A stretch of 64,000 bases of DNA, taken from positions 1,054,001 through 1,118,000 of the forward strand of contig NZ_AP018933.1 of the NCBI RefSeq assembly GCF_003610015.1, given 5' to 3'. The number at the start of each line of letters is the position of its first letter. Positions within the stretch are counted from its first letter, which is position 1. The stretch comes from Zymobacter palmae. Its GTDB lineage: Bacteria > Pseudomonadota > Gammaproteobacteria > Pseudomonadales > Halomonadaceae. The notes under the pieces were generated by a model. That model ran no database searches, was not told where the DNA came from, and saw nothing but the letters and a program-made list of their open reading frames with translations. The position numbers and the translations under genes were made by a program. Below are positions 55,233-63,998 of this stretch, piece after piece.

Positions 55233-55875
55233 TGAAGGTTCCTCGCAAATAAGGTATTCTTTTTCGGTTTCCGTCATAAGAAACTAAATCGGGAAATTTT
55301 TCAATACAGTCAGCTAAATACAAGGGGTCATTTTTGGATATAGCATATTGTAAGGAGCTATTTTTAGCAAGAGCACCTTGATAATGCAAGTCTACAGCTA
55401 TATCTAAAATTTTATCATTTAAATCATCCCAGTTTGTTTTATTCAAAAATAATTTTGAATCTGTTTTATTTAATATCTTGGTATCTTTTTCAAAAACTTT
55501 CTTAGGCACTCTAGCCTTGTATACACTCTTCGCACCAGTATAGTACGTTGAGTTCCATATGATTTTAAAAAGCATTATTTTTTGAGCTTTTGTTAGTTTT
55601 TTTATTTTATTTTTATTTTCATTAACAAAGCGTTGAGCTTCTTCGTGCATTTTTCCAATGCCTTCTTTTATTATATTTGCATCCTCTTTGCTGACTCCAA
55701 TAGCGATCATGTCTCTATAAACATCATCTTTTGTTCTGGTTTTTAGATCGTATCCTGGACCAATTGTTACTCCTGATTTTCCCTTTGGAAAATGTAATGA
55801 GTTCGTTGCAGGGTTTGTACTTGCTCCTTCGGCATGAAACGTAAAATACCCAGATGGATAGTACCCATTCGCCAT
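55213..55875 (-). CDS. Pesticin/T4-lysozyme-like muramidase, probable T6SS effector
   Basis: 220 aa, no signal peptide. The N-terminal part FTFHAEGASTNPA...GKSGVTIGPGYDL carries E16, T37 and D43. The T to D distance of six matches the pesticin triad (E178, T201, D207), and the whole resembles lysozyme domains found on pesticin and some VgrG proteins. It should cut the glycan strand of peptidoglycan in the periplasm, reached in target cells through the T6SS. The rest is helical. The start ATG at 55875 follows AGGGGAAAAGAA. First gene of effector-immunity-hcp; AT-rich and probably foreign. Not a holin-dependent phage enzyme, as no phage genes adjoin. Confidence 0.78.
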   Translation of the reverse strand: MANGYYPSGYFTFHAEGASTNPATNSLHFPKGKSGVTIGPGYDLKTRTKDDVYRDMIAIGVSKEDANIIKEGIGKMHEEAQRFVNENKNKIKKLTKAQKIMLFKIIWNSTYYTGAKSVYKARVPKKVFEKDTKILNKTDSKLFLNKTNWDDLNDKILDIAVDLHYQGALAKNSSLQYAISKNDPLYLADCIEKFPDLVSYDGNRKRIPYLRGTFSGPSDF

Positions 55876-56072
55876 TTCTTTTCCCCTTCAATTCACTCAA
55901 ATTGTGTGCAAACCAGCTCCCACAATTTTGCAACACCACAGTGCTGCTGTCACCAGATAAAGAGCTGTACCAAAAGGCAGTAAGGGGGGTGGAATAGGGA
56001 TAAAAACTGTATGGAAGATGGAAGGTACAAAATAAATTTGGATAAATTATCTATATTGTTTTTTTTGTTGAA

Positions 56073-56111
56073 TTATTTTGTTTTTACTGCTGGACCAAAA
56101 CCCGATGCCAT
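56073..56111 (-). pseudogene. Truncated 5' fragment of ybiI
   Basis: ATG at 56111 reads MASGFGPA, identical to the start of ybiI at 52521, then leaves the repeat and stops after 12 codons (VKTK, then TAA). A ribosome binding site (AAGAGGC) and a near-intact promoter are retained upstream. It is the truncated end of direct repeat B and points toward the effector operon. Confidence 0.9.
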
Positions 56112-56357
56112 AGGTGTGCCTCTTGATAGATAAATCACTGTTGCTGTCTATCTATATAGGGGTATTAATGGCGATTTTTAATTTGAATGCCGGCATGATC
56201 GCGTCAAATAATGCCATTGCAGTGATGGTCTATATGTTGTGCCAACTCACTGATGGCTCAGTGGCTATAGCCTTCACAATAAAAGAGTGCGTTTTCATCA
56301 CCCCATGAAGCGGGTCAAAGGCGTGGCAATAAGGGGGCGTATCGCGCTACAAGGCTT
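56087..56357 (-). repeat. Direct repeat B flanking the accessory cassette (271 bp)
   Basis: Partner of 52497-52772, same orientation, about 94% identical by eye. Right of it lies the ordinary chromosome (TDT transporter gene), and left of it the AT-rich cassette. Confidence 0.93.
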
Positions 56358-56435
56358 TAGCGCAACAAGCCTTGTTCTGAATGGCACCTCATTGGGCAGA
56401 TGGCATCGGGAGTATGGTTCGCTTTTTGCTGCTGG

Positions 56436-57425
56436 CTAGCGGTCGGCATGTAGGGTACTGACGGTCTGGCAGGCTAGTTTTATAAAACCCGCGCTGACAT
56501 AACCAACGATCACACAAGCCACGGCCAGTTCGATGTTGGCTGCCACGCCGATATGGCGTGAGAGGGCCGGAAACAGTTGGCTCAGCGCAGGCAGCTGCGC
56601 CAGTTTTTGAAGCGCGATCGCGCTGATAACGGTTGGAAAAGTAAATGCGGCAAAAGCGGGGATGAATGGCCGCCTAAGCAGTGCGAACAGCAGCAGATAG
56701 ACCAGCACGGTCATCAATACCGCGATACTGCCCAGCAGACCACACAGCCATAATGACGGGGCAGCGACACCGGTGAGATAGCCTGCAAGTGCCAAGCTAA
56801 CCGGTGCGGCGAGAATGGCAAGCGTGGGTTGAGCGGCCATATCCAGCGGTGGATGCATTAATAAGCGGTACAGCATCAACGGCATCAGGATGGTCAGATT
56901 GACCATGCCCAGCCCCAGCAGCCACAGACAGAGCGTGTGGTATGAAGCTGATGGGCAGCTCAGCGCCGCTACGATAATACCGACAGGGGGAATGAACCAG
57001 CTGGGGGCTATATGTTGCCAGCAGCGTGCCTGCCAGCGGCAGTAGGCGAAGCGTATCAAGGCGCAGAGGTGAAGAACGACGGCCATGCTCCAGAGCAGGC
57101 CCATCAGGGCGGGCGCCGCATCGTGCAGAGCGCGGGTGACCACCATCCAGCCCATGCAGAATGTCGGTACAATGCCGCCCGCTACGGGATGCATCAGTAC
57201 CTGATGGATGCGACGGGGGGCTAGTAGGGCGCTGGCCGTCAGTAGTAGCAGGCAGCATAACGCTATGCTGCCCAACAGCGCGCGGGCGTATCCGTGCAGC
57301 GGTAAGGCGCTGTCGAGCGCATTGCCTAGGCTTGCAATAGCGAGCGCCAGCCCGGCTAGGGGCACTGGGCAGTGGCTCAGGGCGTTGAGCCACGGTGAAA
57401 CGGGCCGTAGGCGTGCAGTGGTCAT
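56436..57425 (-). CDS. TDT-family (TehA/SLAC1-like) transporter
   Basis: 329 aa with about ten membrane segments. The first segment has the P-x-x-LAGL pattern (CPVPLAGLALAIASLG) and the fifth PSWFIPPVGIIVAALS, as in tellurite-resistance/dicarboxylate transporter (TDT) proteins such as TehA and Mae1. Possible substrates are C4-dicarboxylates, sulfite or anions. Start set at the ATG at 57425 (MTTARLRPVSPWLNAL); ATG at 57449 or GTG at 57482 remain possible. Divergent from a LysR gene that probably controls it. Confidence 0.82.
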   Translation of the reverse strand: MTTARLRPVSPWLNALSHCPVPLAGLALAIASLGNALDSALPLHGYARALLGSIALCCLLLLTASALLAPRRIHQVLMHPVAGGIVPTFCMGWMVVTRALHDAAPALMGLLWSMAVVLHLCALIRFAYCRWQARCWQHIAPSWFIPPVGIIVAALSCPSASYHTLCLWLLGLGMVNLTILMPLMLYRLLMHPPLDMAAQPTLAILAAPVSLALAGYLTGVAAPSLWLCGLLGSIAVLMTVLVYLLLFALLRRPFIPAFAAFTFPTVISAIALQKLAQLPALSQLFPALSRHIGVAANIELAVACVIVGYVSAGFIKLACQTVSTLHADR

Positions 57426-57585
57426 GTGCTGTTCCCAACGAAGATTCATCAGAGAAGGCCCAGTATACGTAGGCTTATTCACTCTGGATATTTGCTTATA
57501 TCGAAGGTGGTGTTCAGCTGTTCTTAACGCTTGTGGTCGATAGGTTTAGCAGTATGCTGTAGAAAATCTGCAATGGAGGAAGCCG

Positions 57586-58482
57586 ATGCGCCTATCGCTG
57601 CGTCAGCTGGACGTCTTTTTGGCCATTGCTCAGGCGTCGTCGCTGACGCAGGCGGCCGAGCATCTGTGTATGACCAAGAGCGCGGTGTCGCAGACGCTGT
57701 CAGAGCTGGAGCGCCAACTCGGGTGTGCGTTGTTCGATCGCCACCATGGTCGGCTGTCTATCAATGCGCAAGGGCAACGGTTGGTACCGCTGGCCGACGA
57801 GATTCATGCCCGCGTTGATGATATTGGGGCCACACTGGTCGGTGACAGCGAGCAGCCTTCGCTGGTACTGGGTGCAAGCCGCACGATAGCGGGTTATCTG
57901 TTGCCGCCCTTGCTGGCTCGCTTTCAGGCCCGGTACGGTTGGATGCCACGCGTCGTGGTCGACAATACGCAGACGCTGCAGGAGCGGCTGCTGCGGTTCG
58001 AATGCGATCTTGCGATGGTGGAAGGTACGATCACCCACTCTGATTTGATGATGAAGCCGTGGCAGCGTGATACGTTGGCAGTACTGTGTGCTGCCAACCA
58101 CGAGGTGCTGAGCGTGTGCGATGCTGAAGGCGGCGTGCCGTGGCGGGCGCTTGAGCACCAACCGTGGGTGCTGCGCGAGCCGGGATCGGGCACCCGCGAT
58201 CAGTATGAAAGGCACATCAGGCCACACCTTGATGACGCTCCGCAGATCGTGCTGGAAATGGCGTCATTCGATGCCATCATGGCCAGCGTGGCGGAAGGGC
58301 TGGGGCTGACGTTCGGTTCGACGCTGCTGATACAGCGCAGTGGTTTTCGTGAAGCCATCCGCGCCGTACCGCTGCCTGATACCATGTCGCGCCAGCTGTC
58401 GCTCTGCCATCATCGCAATAAATACCTGTCAGCAGCGGCCCGTCAGTGGATGGCCTTCGCCACGGCTGTTGCCGACGCTTGA
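57586..58482 (+). CDS. LysR-type transcriptional regulator
   Basis: 298 aa, typical length. N-terminal winged helix-turn-helix LRQLDVFLAIAQASSLTQAAEHLCMTKSAVSQTLSELERQLG (residues 5-46), then a periplasmic-binding-like effector domain with LGASRTIAGYLLPPLLARF and REPGSGTRDQYER, which resembles the YeiE/CysB-like subgroup. GGAGG precedes the ATG. It is divergent from the TDT transporter gene, the common arrangement for LysR control of a neighbour. Confidence 0.88.
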   Translation: MRLSLRQLDVFLAIAQASSLTQAAEHLCMTKSAVSQTLSELERQLGCALFDRHHGRLSINAQGQRLVPLADEIHARVDDIGATLVGDSEQPSLVLGASRTIAGYLLPPLLARFQARYGWMPRVVVDNTQTLQERLLRFECDLAMVEGTITHSDLMMKPWQRDTLAVLCAANHEVLSVCDAEGGVPWRALEHQPWVLREPGSGTRDQYERHIRPHLDDAPQIVLEMASFDAIMASVAEGLGLTFGSTLLIQRSGFREAIRAVPLPDTMSRQLSLCHHRNKYLSAAARQWMAFATAVADA

Positions 58483-58538
58483 TTACGCTCACCGTGCTGG
58501 CCTAATTGCCATGCCCATGAATGAAAGAGGAAAGGCCG

Positions 58539-59408
58539 ATGAACGTTGCCGTTGTGACGACCCTTGCCGTGTTACAGGGGCAGGACGCTGGCGGGCGCAA
58601 GGAAAACCAGCGCCTCAAGGACGCGCTTGAGCGGCAGGGGGCCACGGTGCGCTGTATCGCTTGGGATGGCCCCGAGCAGGAATGGCGCGGTATCGACGCA
58701 CTGGTAGTGCGCACAACGTGGAACTATCACCTGCACGTCAATGCGTTCCGCGCGTTTATCGAACGCCGTGTGTCGCAGGGTTGCCAGTGCTTCAACGCCG
58801 CAGCGCTGCTGACATGGAACCTAGACAAGCGCTACCTGAACGACCTTGATGCGGCGGGCATTCCCGTCGTGCCAACGCGCTATCTGCTGCATACCGATAC
58901 CCTCGCTGAACTGGTGCTCCCTGATGAATGGCTGTCACAGCCGGTGGTCGTCAAGCCCACCGTATCGGCCAGTGCGCACGACACGCTGCGCTTCGATACG
59001 GGACGCCAGCTACTGGACAGTGCTGAGCTGGTCAGGCTGCATCGCCAGCATGACGTGATGATTCAGCCGTTCCAGCGCCATATTGCTGACGGTGAAGTGT
59101 CACTTGTCGCCATTGGTGGTGAGCTGCAACATGCGGTGCGCAAGGTGCCTGCCGAAGGCGATTTCCGTGTGCAGGGGGCTTATGGTGGTCGTGTGGTCGA
59201 GTACTTGCCGGATGAAGAAGACCACGCGCTGGTTAAAGCAGTGATGGCGGCACTGCCTGAAACGCCTGCTTATGCACGCGTAGACATCGTTGATGATAAC
59301 GAAGGGCACCGGGCACTGATGGAGCTCGAACTGATTGAACCGCAGTTGTTCCTCGACAGGTTCCCGGATAGCGCTGAGGCACTGGCACGCTATGTTGTGA
59401 ACGCATGA
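58539..59408 (+). CDS. ATP-grasp family enzyme
   Basis: 289 aa. ATP-grasp fold: N-terminal domain with VRTTWNYHLHVNAFRAFIE, central NLDKRYLNDLDAAGIPVVPTRYL and VVKPTVSASAHDT (ATP-binding lysine), then ARVDIVDDNEG...LMELELIEPQLFL (metal-binding acidic residues). It resembles DcsG-like and glutathione-synthetase-like enzymes that ligate carboxylates to amines; the substrate is unknown. The ATG at 58539 has GAGGAAAGG upstream. Single gene behind the LysR gene. Confidence 0.8.
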   Translation: MNVAVVTTLAVLQGQDAGGRKENQRLKDALERQGATVRCIAWDGPEQEWRGIDALVVRTTWNYHLHVNAFRAFIERRVSQGCQCFNAAALLTWNLDKRYLNDLDAAGIPVVPTRYLLHTDTLAELVLPDEWLSQPVVVKPTVSASAHDTLRFDTGRQLLDSAELVRLHRQHDVMIQPFQRHIADGEVSLVAIGGELQHAVRKVPAEGDFRVQGAYGGRVVEYLPDEEDHALVKAVMAALPETPAYARVDIVDDNEGHRALMELELIEPQLFLDRFPDSAEALARYVVNA

Positions 59409-59526
59409 ACGTCCGCGCTGCCATGAACACATCGTTTTTTACATGCGGAGGCTCAGTAGGGTGAACCGCAGACCCTGCGGTAGTTGCGCACGGCACATAT
59501 GGTGGCGAATGGATGCAGGGAAATGT

Positions 59527-59558
59527 AAAAAGGCGGCCCACTGTTGGGCCGCCTTTTT
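59527..59558 (+). terminator. Terminator after the ATP-grasp gene
   Basis: AAAAAGGCGGCCCA / TGGGCCGCCTTTTT, a perfect 14-bp stem with a CTGT loop. Strong, and usable on both strands. Confidence 0.93.
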
Positions 59559-59613
59559 CGTGTCGGGCGAAATGACATCGGGGATTCAAGGATTCAAGAA
59601 AGGCGTTAGATCG

Positions 59614-60192
59614 CTACGATCCGGGTGTGTCCTGCTCTGAGACAGGGCGGACCACACGGCAGGGATTCCCGAACGCCACCATGCCAGCAGGAATGTCGTG
59701 AGTGACCACGCTGCCGCTGCCGATCACGCTGCCTTCTCCAATGGTAATGCCTGGCAGGATGGTGGTGCTGGCACCGATCCAGACATTGTCACCAATCGTG
59801 ATCGGGCTGGCATGCTTCATGCCCTGATTGCGGCGCTCGGCATCCATCGGATGATCGGAAGCATACAGGCCAACATTGGGAGCGATGAACACGTTGTTGC
59901 CGATATCGATCCTTGCCCCATCGAAGACGGTCAGGTTGGTGTCGATATGCACGTTGTCACCAAGATGTAGGTTGAAACCGTATTCGCAATGGAACGGCGT
60001 GGTGATCGTAACCTCATCGCCCAAACTACCCAGCAGAGCGGCCAGCAGTGTCTGGCGCCGAATCCGATCCGTCTGGCGGCTGTGGTTGTAGTCGTACAGC
60101 TGATCCGCGGCCTGATCGCGCAATGCACGCAGTTCAGGATCGTGAAGTGCATCGTACAGCAGGCCCGCACTGGCCTTTTCCAACTCACGCAT
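59614..60192 (-). CDS. maa: Maltose/galactoside O-acetyltransferase family
   Basis: 192 aa left-handed beta-helix acetyltransferase. Hexapeptide repeats run through ITTPFHCEYGFNLHLGDNVHIDTNLTVFDGARIDIGNN, VFIAPNVGLYASDHPMDAERR contains the catalytic histidine, and ITIGDNVWIGASTTILPGITIGEGSVIGSGSVV completes the coil. Matches Maa/LacA/NodL trimeric enzymes that acetylate sugars with acetyl-CoA; the true acceptor is not known. Single gene. Confidence 0.9.
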   Translation of the reverse strand: MRELEKASAGLLYDALHDPELRALRDQAADQLYDYNHSRQTDRIRRQTLLAALLGSLGDEVTITTPFHCEYGFNLHLGDNVHIDTNLTVFDGARIDIGNNVFIAPNVGLYASDHPMDAERRNQGMKHASPITIGDNVWIGASTTILPGITIGEGSVIGSGSVVTHDIPAGMVAFGNPCRVVRPVSEQDTPGS

Positions 60193-60409
60193 GATTCCGT
60201 CCTCCGGTGTCCGTTAAAAGACGCCTCGTCTCCCTATGAGCCTTAAAGGCCGCAGAGGTTCCCTTACAACGCTGTCCTATAGCGCAGGTCTTATGGGCGC
60301 AGGCATGCTGCGTCATGACTCAGGCCGTCATGGACAGCGGTCGGCAAGCACGTATCGATGGCTGTTCCTCACGGCACTTCTCTTCATGACCTAAAGAGCA
60401 CAATAGACC

Positions 60410-61045
60410 ATGGACTACTTGAACGGTATCGACGTGTCGCGCTGGCAAGGTGACATCGACTTCAATGCTGTGCGTGATGCCGGCATGCAATTCGTCTTCA
60501 TCAAGGCGACCGAAGGCGGTACGTTTGTTGACCCTCGGTTCACTGAAAACTGGCAGAAGGCCAACGCAGCAGGGCTAAAGGTTGGCGTTTACCACTATTT
60601 CCGTGCGACCTCGAGTACGCCTGAAGAGCAGAAGAACAATATCGTCAATACGCTGCGTGCAGCGGGCTTTGATCCGGCCGTGCACGTACTGGCCATTGAT
60701 ATCGAAACCGCGCGCAACACTGATGCCACCAACGAGCAGATGGCTGACAACGCCTTCGAACTGCTGCAGAAACTAGAGCAGGACGGCGTGCTGGGTGGAA
60801 CGCTGCCGCTGATCTACTGCGATAACAATACTTGGCGCAATCACCTTGATGCCCAGCGTCACGATTTCAGCCGCTATGGGCTATGGATTGCCAACTGGAA
60901 CGTCGAAACCCCGACCATACCGGATACTTGGCAGCAAGCAGGCAAGGACTGGAGCGTGTGGCAATACAGCAGCAAAGGGCGTGTGGCGGGCATTGATGGC
61001 GATGTTGATCTCGACCATTCACGTTTGTGGATGCCGTCTTGTTGA
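60410..61045 (+). CDS. GH25-family lysozyme (muramidase) without signal peptide
   Basis: 211 aa, essentially one GH25 catalytic domain. GIDVSRWQGDIDF at the start, VFIKATEGG, GVYHYFRA, LAIDIET (catalytic D-x-E) and WSVWQYSSKGRVAGIDGDVDLD at the end are characteristic. There is no signal peptide or membrane anchor and no holin gene nearby, so export must rely on another route or on lysis; it could be a domesticated phage endolysin or a secretion-system substrate. Start ATG at 60410. Composition is like the chromosome. Confidence 0.9.
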   Translation: MDYLNGIDVSRWQGDIDFNAVRDAGMQFVFIKATEGGTFVDPRFTENWQKANAAGLKVGVYHYFRATSSTPEEQKNNIVNTLRAAGFDPAVHVLAIDIETARNTDATNEQMADNAFELLQKLEQDGVLGGTLPLIYCDNNTWRNHLDAQRHDFSRYGLWIANWNVETPTIPDTWQQAGKDWSVWQYSSKGRVAGIDGDVDLDHSRLWMPSC

Positions 61046-61170
61046 ACCGCTGATAGCGGGAATAGAAGGGATAACATGAAGCGCAGCCGCAGTGGCTGAC
61101 GAGCAACGCATCAGACGCGCTTATCGGGAGGGGTAAGTGCGGTCGCTGTGAATGTTGTACGCGACATACG

Positions 61171-61208
61171 GCACGGGCATCTCTTGTGAGGATGCCCGTG
61201 CTGCTTTT
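61171..61208 (+). terminator. Terminator between the GH25 gene and putA
   Basis: GCACGGGCATC / GATGCCCGTGC perfect 11-bp stem, 9-nt loop, then TGCTTTT. Lies between convergent genes. Confidence 0.8.
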
Positions 61209-61241
61209 GTCACACACGAAAAGCGCGCAGGAAGAGGGCGA

Positions 61242-63998
61242 TTAGTCGCCCATTGCCATCAGTGAGGCATTGCCGCCCTGTGCGGTCGTATTGATGGTGC
61301 GTGTCTTCTCGGTCACAAAGCGCTGCAGATAGTGCGGGCCACCTGCTTTGGGGCCGGTACCGGACAGTCCTTGGCCACCGAACGGTTGGCTACCTACCAC
61401 GGCACCAATAATGTTGCGGTTGATGTAGACGTTGCCCACGCGCACGCGCTGCATCACATGGTCAGTGAACTGCTGGTTGCGGCTGTGCAGGCCGAAAGTC
61501 AGGCCATAGCGGCGAGCATTGATGGCATCGATTACTTTGTCTGCGTCAGCTGCCTTGTAGGTGGCAACATGCAGGATCGGGCCAAAGTGCTCACCATCCA
61601 GCGCTTCGATGCCTGACAGACGGATCGCTGTCGGTGCCACGAAACTGCCGTTGGTCGCCCATTCATCGGGCACCTGAGTTTCATGCAAGATACAGCCTTC
61701 CGCACGACACTTGTCGATGTACTCCTGCAGTCCTTCGCGCGCTTCTTCATCGATAACCGGCCCTACATCGGTGGAACGCTGTGCCGGATCACCGATTTTA
61801 AGCTCATCCATCGCTCCCTTGAGTGCTTCCATCACACCGTCGGCAATGTCTTCCTGCACGTATAGTATGCGCAGGGCCGAGCAACGCTGACCGGCGCTCT
61901 GGAATGCGGACTCGACTACATCACGAATCACCTGTTCCGGCAATGCCGTCGCGTCGACCAGCATCGCGTTAAGGCCGCCCGTTTCGGCAATCAGCACCGG
62001 TAGTGGTGCATCATCGCGTGCGGCCAGCGTACGGTTGATCGCCACAGAGGCCGGGTTGGAACCGGTGAACACTACGCCGCTGATGCGGGGATCACTGAGC
62101 AGATGCTTGCCCAGTTCGGCACCGTCGCCGGGCAGCAGTTGGAGTACTTCCAAAGGTACCCCGACCTCATGCATCAGCTGAGCGATGCGATAAGCACACA
62201 GCGATGTCTGCTCGGCCGGTTTGGCCAGCACCGTATTGCCCGCCACAAGCGCGGCCATGACCTGTCCGGTAAAGATGGCAACGGGGAAGTTCCACGGGCT
62301 GATGGCGACGAAGATGCCACGCCCTTCGGCAGCCAGCGTGTTGGTTTCACCCGTGGTGCCCGGTAGCTCCATTGGTTTGCCGAACTGCTGCCGTGCCTGA
62401 TCGGCGTAGTAGTGACAGAAGTCGATGGCCTCACGGACATCGGCGATGGCATCGTTCAGCTGTTTGCCTGCTTCACGGATGCACAGCGCTGCCAGCTCCG
62501 GCATATGGGTCTCCAGCGTTTCGCCGCAGCGATCTAGCAATGCGGCGCGCTCCTCAATAGGGCGCATGTACCACGCTTTGAAGGCCAGCTCAGCCGTGTC
62601 AACAGCCGCCGTGGCGGTGGCCGTATCGGTCCACAGCACCTGGCCCACGACCTTCCGATGGTCATAAGGGCTGGTGACCTGATGAGTGGAGGCCGAAGAG
62701 GCTTCGCTGGGCAGCAGCGGGTCGTGCGCTACCAGCGGGCCTGCCTGCCACTGTTTCTTTTCATCGAGAAACGGTGCCAGTGCTTCGGCAAACGAAGAGT
62801 ACTGTGCGTGGATATTCATATCGAATCCTTTGGCAGTAGAGCGAGAAGGACCAAAAATGGCACGTGGTGGCACGATCCTGTGACTCACCAGCGTGTCACG
62901 CTCGTCGAGCAGACTAATGGGGTGCCGGGACAGCCGTTCGGGCGGTACGCGCTCATCAAGCAGCTGATGCACGAACGAAGAGTTGGCCCCGTTCTCCAAT
63001 AGTCGACGCACTAAGTAAGGTAGCAGATCACGATGAGCACCTACGGGCGCGTAGATGCGGCAGTACAGGCCCTTCGGTGCGGACTCCAGTAGCGTTTCAT
63101 ACAACGCTTCCCCCATGCCGTGCAGGCGCTGACACTCAAAGGCGCGGCCGTTGGCCATGTCCAACAGACTGATCAGGGTATGCGCGTTATGAGTCGCGAA
63201 TTGGGGAAACAACCGCCCTTCAGTATTGCCCGACAGCAAATAGCGGGCGCAGGCAAGGTAGGACACGTCTGTATTGCTCTTCAGCGTGAATACGGGGTAG
63301 TCCTCCAGTCCCAGCTGCTGTGCCAGTTTGATTTCGGCGTCCCAATAGGCCCCTTTCACCAGTCGCACAGGAATAAGGTCCCCCTGCTGATCGCTCAGGC
63401 GTGTTAGCCAGTACAGGGTGGGCAGTGCCCGGCGTGAGTACGCCTGCACCACTAATCCCAGGCCGCCCCAGCCGCGTGCCTCAGGTGAGGCATACACGGC
63501 TTCGAACACAGCCAGCGACAGCTCCAGTCGCGCCGCTTCTTCAGCGTCGATGGTGATCGCGACGTTTTGGGAGCGGCCCAATCTCACAAGGTCAATGACC
63601 GTCGGCACCAGCTCGCTCATGACACGTTGCTGCTGGCCTACGCTGTAGCGAGGGTGTAGGGCTGAAAGCTTGATCGACACCGATGGCATGGGGGTTTCGG
63701 GAGGAATCTCGGTCGTCCCCACAGCCTGAATGGCATCGGCATAGGCCTGAGCATAGCGATCGGCATCGGCTTGGGTCAGTGCGGCTTCCCCCAGCATGTC
63801 ATAGGAATAGGTGTTGCCCTGCCGGAACTGCTGGCGTGAACGGTTCAGCGCCTCTTTCATGGTCTGGCCGAGCACGAATTGATGTCCCATCAGCTTCATG
63901 GTGGCCATCATTGCCTTGCGGATGACCGGTTCGCCCAGCCGATTGACCAAAGTCTTCAGCGTATTGGACGGATGTCCATCAGTCGGGTCATCCAGCGT
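61242..63998 (-). CDS. putA: Bifunctional proline dehydrogenase / P5C dehydrogenase PutA, 5' end outside window
   Basis: The frame is open to the right edge; 918 residues are visible. The proline dehydrogenase barrel is seen in YSYDMLGEAAL, ISIKLSALHPRY-like SVSIKLSALHPRY, IDAEEAARLE, VKGAYWDAEIK, FATHNAHT and RIYAPVGAHRDLLPYLVRRLLENGANSSF. The aldehyde dehydrogenase part shows the SPWNFPVAIFTGQ motif, ETGG and the catalytic cysteine in SAGQRCSALRILYV. It oxidises proline to glutamate through a channelled intermediate. Whether the N-terminal ribbon-helix-helix repressor domain is present cannot be seen. The last residues (SLMAMGD) suggest a short C-terminus, i.e. the PutA type without a long C-terminal domain. 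Confidence 0.95.
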   Translation of the reverse strand, partial: TLDDPTDGHPSNTLKTLVNRLGEPVIRKAMMATMKLMGHQFVLGQTMKEALNRSRQQFRQGNTYSYDMLGEAALTQADADRYAQAYADAIQAVGTTEIPPETPMPSVSIKLSALHPRYSVGQQQRVMSELVPTVIDLVRLGRSQNVAITIDAEEAARLELSLAVFEAVYASPEARGWGGLGLVVQAYSRRALPTLYWLTRLSDQQGDLIPVRLVKGAYWDAEIKLAQQLGLEDYPVFTLKSNTDVSYLACARYLLSGNTEGRLFPQFATHNAHTLISLLDMANGRAFECQRLHGMGEALYETLLESAPKGLYCRIYAPVGAHRDLLPYLVRRLLENGANSSFVHQLLDERVPPERLSRHPISLLDERDTLVSHRIVPPRAIFGPSRSTAKGFDMNIHAQYSSFAEALAPFLDEKKQWQAGPLVAHDPLLPSEASSASTHQVTSPYDHRKVVGQVLWTDTATATAAVDTAELAFKAWYMRPIEERAALLDRCGETLETHMPELAALCIREAGKQLNDAIADVREAIDFCHYYADQARQQFGKPMELPGTTGETNTLAAEGRGIFVAISPWNFPVAIFTGQVMAALVAGNTVLAKPAEQTSLCAYRIAQLMHEVGVPLEVLQLLPGDGAELGKHLLSDPRISGVVFTGSNPASVAINRTLAARDDAPLPVLIAETGGLNAMLVDATALPEQVIRDVVESAFQSAGQRCSALRILYVQEDIADGVMEALKGAMDELKIGDPAQRSTDVGPVIDEEAREGLQEYIDKCRAEGCILHETQVPDEWATNGSFVAPTAIRLSGIEALDGEHFGPILHVATYKAADADKVIDAINARRYGLTFGLHSRNQQFTDHVMQRVRVGNVYINRNIIGAVVGSQPFGGQGLSGTGPKAGGPHYLQRFVTEKTRTINTTAQGGNASLMAMGD

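Larger units (their letters stand above)
55876..56435. other. Region between the effector gene and the TDT transporter gene
   Basis: Contains direct repeat B (56087-56357), the ybiI stub and an AT-rich stretch (55930-56086) with an 8-bp dyad AAATTGTG/CACAATTT near 55900. No full gene. Confidence 0.6.

Noticed and set aside
55233-55277. ATG at 55277 as start of the inhibitor gene
   Set aside because: It would place 15 charged residues before the signal peptide; the GTG at 55232 has a correctly spaced GAGGAA and a clean signal peptide.
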